A stretch of DNA of 64,000 bases from Argentina anserina (lineage: Eukaryota; Streptophyta; Magnoliopsida; Rosales; Rosaceae): contig NC_065873.1 in assembly GCF_933775445.1 (NCBI RefSeq), forward strand, positions 3,782,001 to 3,846,000, written 5' to 3'. Below, piece by piece: positions 61,901 to 64,000 of this stretch. The notes under the pieces are model-generated. The model was not told the origin of the DNA. It made no database searches and saw only the letters and a list, made by a program, of their open reading frames with translations. The position numbers and the translations under genes were made by a program. The first letter of the stretch is position 1. Each line of letters begins with the position of its first letter.

Positions 61901-62671
61901 GATAGTCATAAACGTCAACCAAAGAGACCAACATATCGACTAAAGTGGCCAATTGTTTCTTCAATTCACACACACATCCAATATCTTCAATAGGACCAAA
62001 TCGATAAAGTGATTATATAGACTTGAAGAACTCGGAGAAGAGATGAACATCGATACCAGAATCAAGTCAAACGATGGTCAGAGACGCTGTGAATGGTTGG
62101 GAAGTCATCGTAAGGAACCCAGAACAATCGGCGTTTCCCCGCTTCGATTCTCTCTTCTCCAACGAAAATAGAGCAAGCTACCACCACCAGCACGTCTGTG
62201 ACGGTGAGATAAAAAAGGTCGAACTAGTGCATCCGCCGGAATCGATTGGATGACGATAGAATCGCCGTTGGTTGTCACACGGGTGAGGAGCAGAAGAAAG
62301 GAGTCAAACTCGATGGGTTTTTGGGAAAAATGTTGAATCCCTATCTCACCCACATTTACATATTCACAACCCACTTAATAATCCAAGGGGTGAGATCAAT
62401 TGATCAAAATCCTACAGCCTATATTGCACCGTAATAATTTTCAGATTTTCTCAATAATTTCTTATGTTTCCAAACTTTGGAAAGTCATATATAATATCTC
62501 GTGAATCTGAATAATTCCAAGGCCTGATATCTGGTTCAAAGGCGCGATTTCTTCCATATGGCATTTACGTCGTGGTGTAAGTGTTCACAATGCCAGAGAT
62601 CGGTATTTGTTTCAGTTTGATAAGGCATCGGAGCGCGATCACATTTTCAAGGGTGGCCATTGGCATTACTG
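58926..62671. other. Intergenic, no recognised gene
   Basis: Short frames only. A possible splice acceptor (TGATTGCAG at about 59226-59234) precedes an open stretch encoding GIHTGLAGRAASPADWWSFV, but no family was recognised. The part from about 60100 to 62430 is long, low in coding signal and resembles retrotransposon LTR or leader sequence in composition, without clear ends. Confidence 0.3.
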
Positions 62672-63005
62672 TGAGCCCCGGAAATATTGATAAGCTAAAT
62701 TGAGATTATACGGTATATATTTGACAATCTCAATAATTATTAAAGTAATAGTTTGAGAATATTTTTCAGAAATCAGAATTTTCTACTTGGTGAAGTCCTT
62801 GATTTAAGAGCTTGGTACATACTATTGCACATGTCACGACAAATGCGTGTGAGTTTTCTGTGACAAGGTAAGATTTCCTTGAACCTGCCACCACACGGCT
62901 TGCCTGGTTAAGGACGACGTGCGCCGAACCAGAAGGTTGCGTTGTAGGGACAATACTCTGAGAGGACGAAGCACCATGAGGAGAGTAAGAGATTTGATCG
63001 GCCAT
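62672..63005 (-). other. Possible LTR edge and short minus-strand frame
   Basis: TGTGAGCCCCGGAAATATTG at 62672 resembles the terminus of a long plant LTR. Next to it a minus-strand frame (63005-62766) starts MADQISYSPHGASSSQSIVP after a CCTATCGACC leader; a Ser-rich start of this kind is seen in copia gag proteins and in some plant genes. Nothing further supports either reading. Confidence 0.25.
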
Positions 63006-63229
63006 GGTCGATAGGTAGGGGAAATTTTTTCAAGATCTCAGAAACCCTAGCAGCTATGGCTGAGAGAAATAAGACAAGAGCACATGATTTTTCAAATTTA
63101 TCAATTTAGTAAATCTAAAAGTAACCACTAACCAGTGAATGTCGTCATGGGACTATAAACAATTACCCACTTTCAAATAGCTATATATAGCCCTCGAAAT
63201 TCTCCTGTTTTTTTTTTTTAGAAGACATC

Positions 63230-63700
63230 GTAATTCTCCATTAGTCACCAAAGAATTAAAATTTCTGAGTTGAGATACTTTTTTTACCCAGTACATTGTA
63301 TTGTACGGTATTTTAAAGTACCCAGTCGCTTTACATTTTGCAAGGCCGGTGCTCTTGTTTGTATTCAGCACGATATACTGCATCACTGGTTATTTCACTG
63401 TAATGCACAATAGGTTTGAAACTATTAATAGTGATTCTAAGCATGGTCCGCTTATTTTTAATTCAGTCGCAAAAACTGTAACTGTGATCATATGTTTAGA
63501 TGTTGAAATAGAACATGGGATTGATCTGCAAAAACAAAAAAATAGTTGTCACTTGTTTCATGTCCTTAAATCTATCCGATTTCGTGATGCATATTTTTAA
63601 TTTTATAGCCAATGGTTGTACTAGAAGATCCAAATGATCAAAGCAAGTAGCAACGTATTAGCTATATTCCCAGGAAAAAAAACTCAAATAGAAGATCGAT
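63230..63700. repeat. Diverged direct repeat, right copy
   Basis: Partner of 58459-58925, about 4.77 kb away in the same orientation. Confidence 0.85.
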
Positions 63701-63857
63701 TTAACCTAATCTAAACTACATAATATAAATAATATATTAACATGAAGCAAAGAGAGGGAAGATCACCTTAATGTCACGGACCTAGCCATTTGGCTGCCAC
63801 ATTTGGTCCATGCGGCAGTCCATTACATAGGAGCCAGCCATATCGAACGAGGCAATT

Positions 63858-64000
63858 CAATGGTTTTGCCCTGTCTTGCGCTCGTCACGGAATCGGCTCC
63901 AGACCCCAACCAGTTTGTGTAAGGCGTCTTCGACATTATATTCCCGACTAGCGACAAGCTCCCCAAACTTAACCAGATCAGCATGTCTGAACCCTTAGAA
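63858..64000 (-). other. Open minus-strand stretch running off the window edge
   Basis: On the minus strand the frame encodes GFRHADLVKFGELVASREYN followed by VEDALHKLVGVWSRFRDER before a stop near 63858. Composition is more GC-rich than the surroundings and looks coding. A TAA lies one codon before GFRH, so it is either an exon, a transposon piece or a pseudogene fragment. I do not recognise it. Confidence 0.3.

Overview
The window is nuclear DNA of a flowering plant, most likely a eudicot. It has spliced genes with GT-AG introns, plant-type copia and LINE elements, many non-autonomous DNA transposons and AT-rich spacers. The species cannot be read from the sequence. Three host genes look complete, all on the + strand: an abscisic acid 8'-hydroxylase (CYP707A family, 9 exons, 13833-16192), a LOH2-like ceramide synthase (6 exons, 33282-39964) and a secreted alpha-amylase (4 exons, 41812-44050). 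Their reading frames join across every intron and all family motifs are present. They share no pathway and nothing suggests co-regulation.

Layout. 1-7 kb: no recognised gene, but a nest of non-autonomous DNA transposons, three of them hAT-like with 8-bp target duplications (1962-2616, 2681-4549, 6305-7007). 7-13.7 kb: mostly featureless, ending in the CYP707A upstream region with a G-box/ABRE motif. 16.7-17.3 kb: two orphan exons of an unrecognised minus-strand gene. 17.96-21.1 kb: a 3.15-kb solo LTR. 21.4-25.2 kb: a decayed copia element. 25.2-25.6 kb: a LINE tail. 26.6-30.9 kb: a 2,183-bp tandem duplication holding a dead hAT transposase C-terminus and a Mutator-type MITE. 33-40 kb: the ceramide synthase, with a transposon and a 150-bp duplication in intron 2. 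40.8-44.05 kb: a MITE, then the alpha-amylase.

44.9-47.6 kb is a composite of two nested inverted repeats enclosing a copia reverse transcriptase/RNase H fragment and a broken sense copy of alpha-amylase exon 3 copied from the gene about 4 kb upstream. 49.2-51.3 kb is a Pack-MULE-like element with a nearly perfect 9-bp target duplication; it carries a large CTGTCACA-type minisatellite and an N-terminal piece of an AMT1 ammonium transporter gene. 53.9-58.3 kb is a young, gag-less copia element with 220-bp LTRs (3 differences) and a perfect 5-bp target duplication. 58.3-64 kb is mostly unrecognised, with a diverged direct repeat of about 470 bp at both ends.

The most noteworthy material is gene-fragment capture: two independent host gene pieces (alpha-amylase, AMT1) sit inside inverted-repeat structures within 5 kb of each other. 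No new multi-gene system is evident. All calls come from reading the sequence; none was checked against a database.
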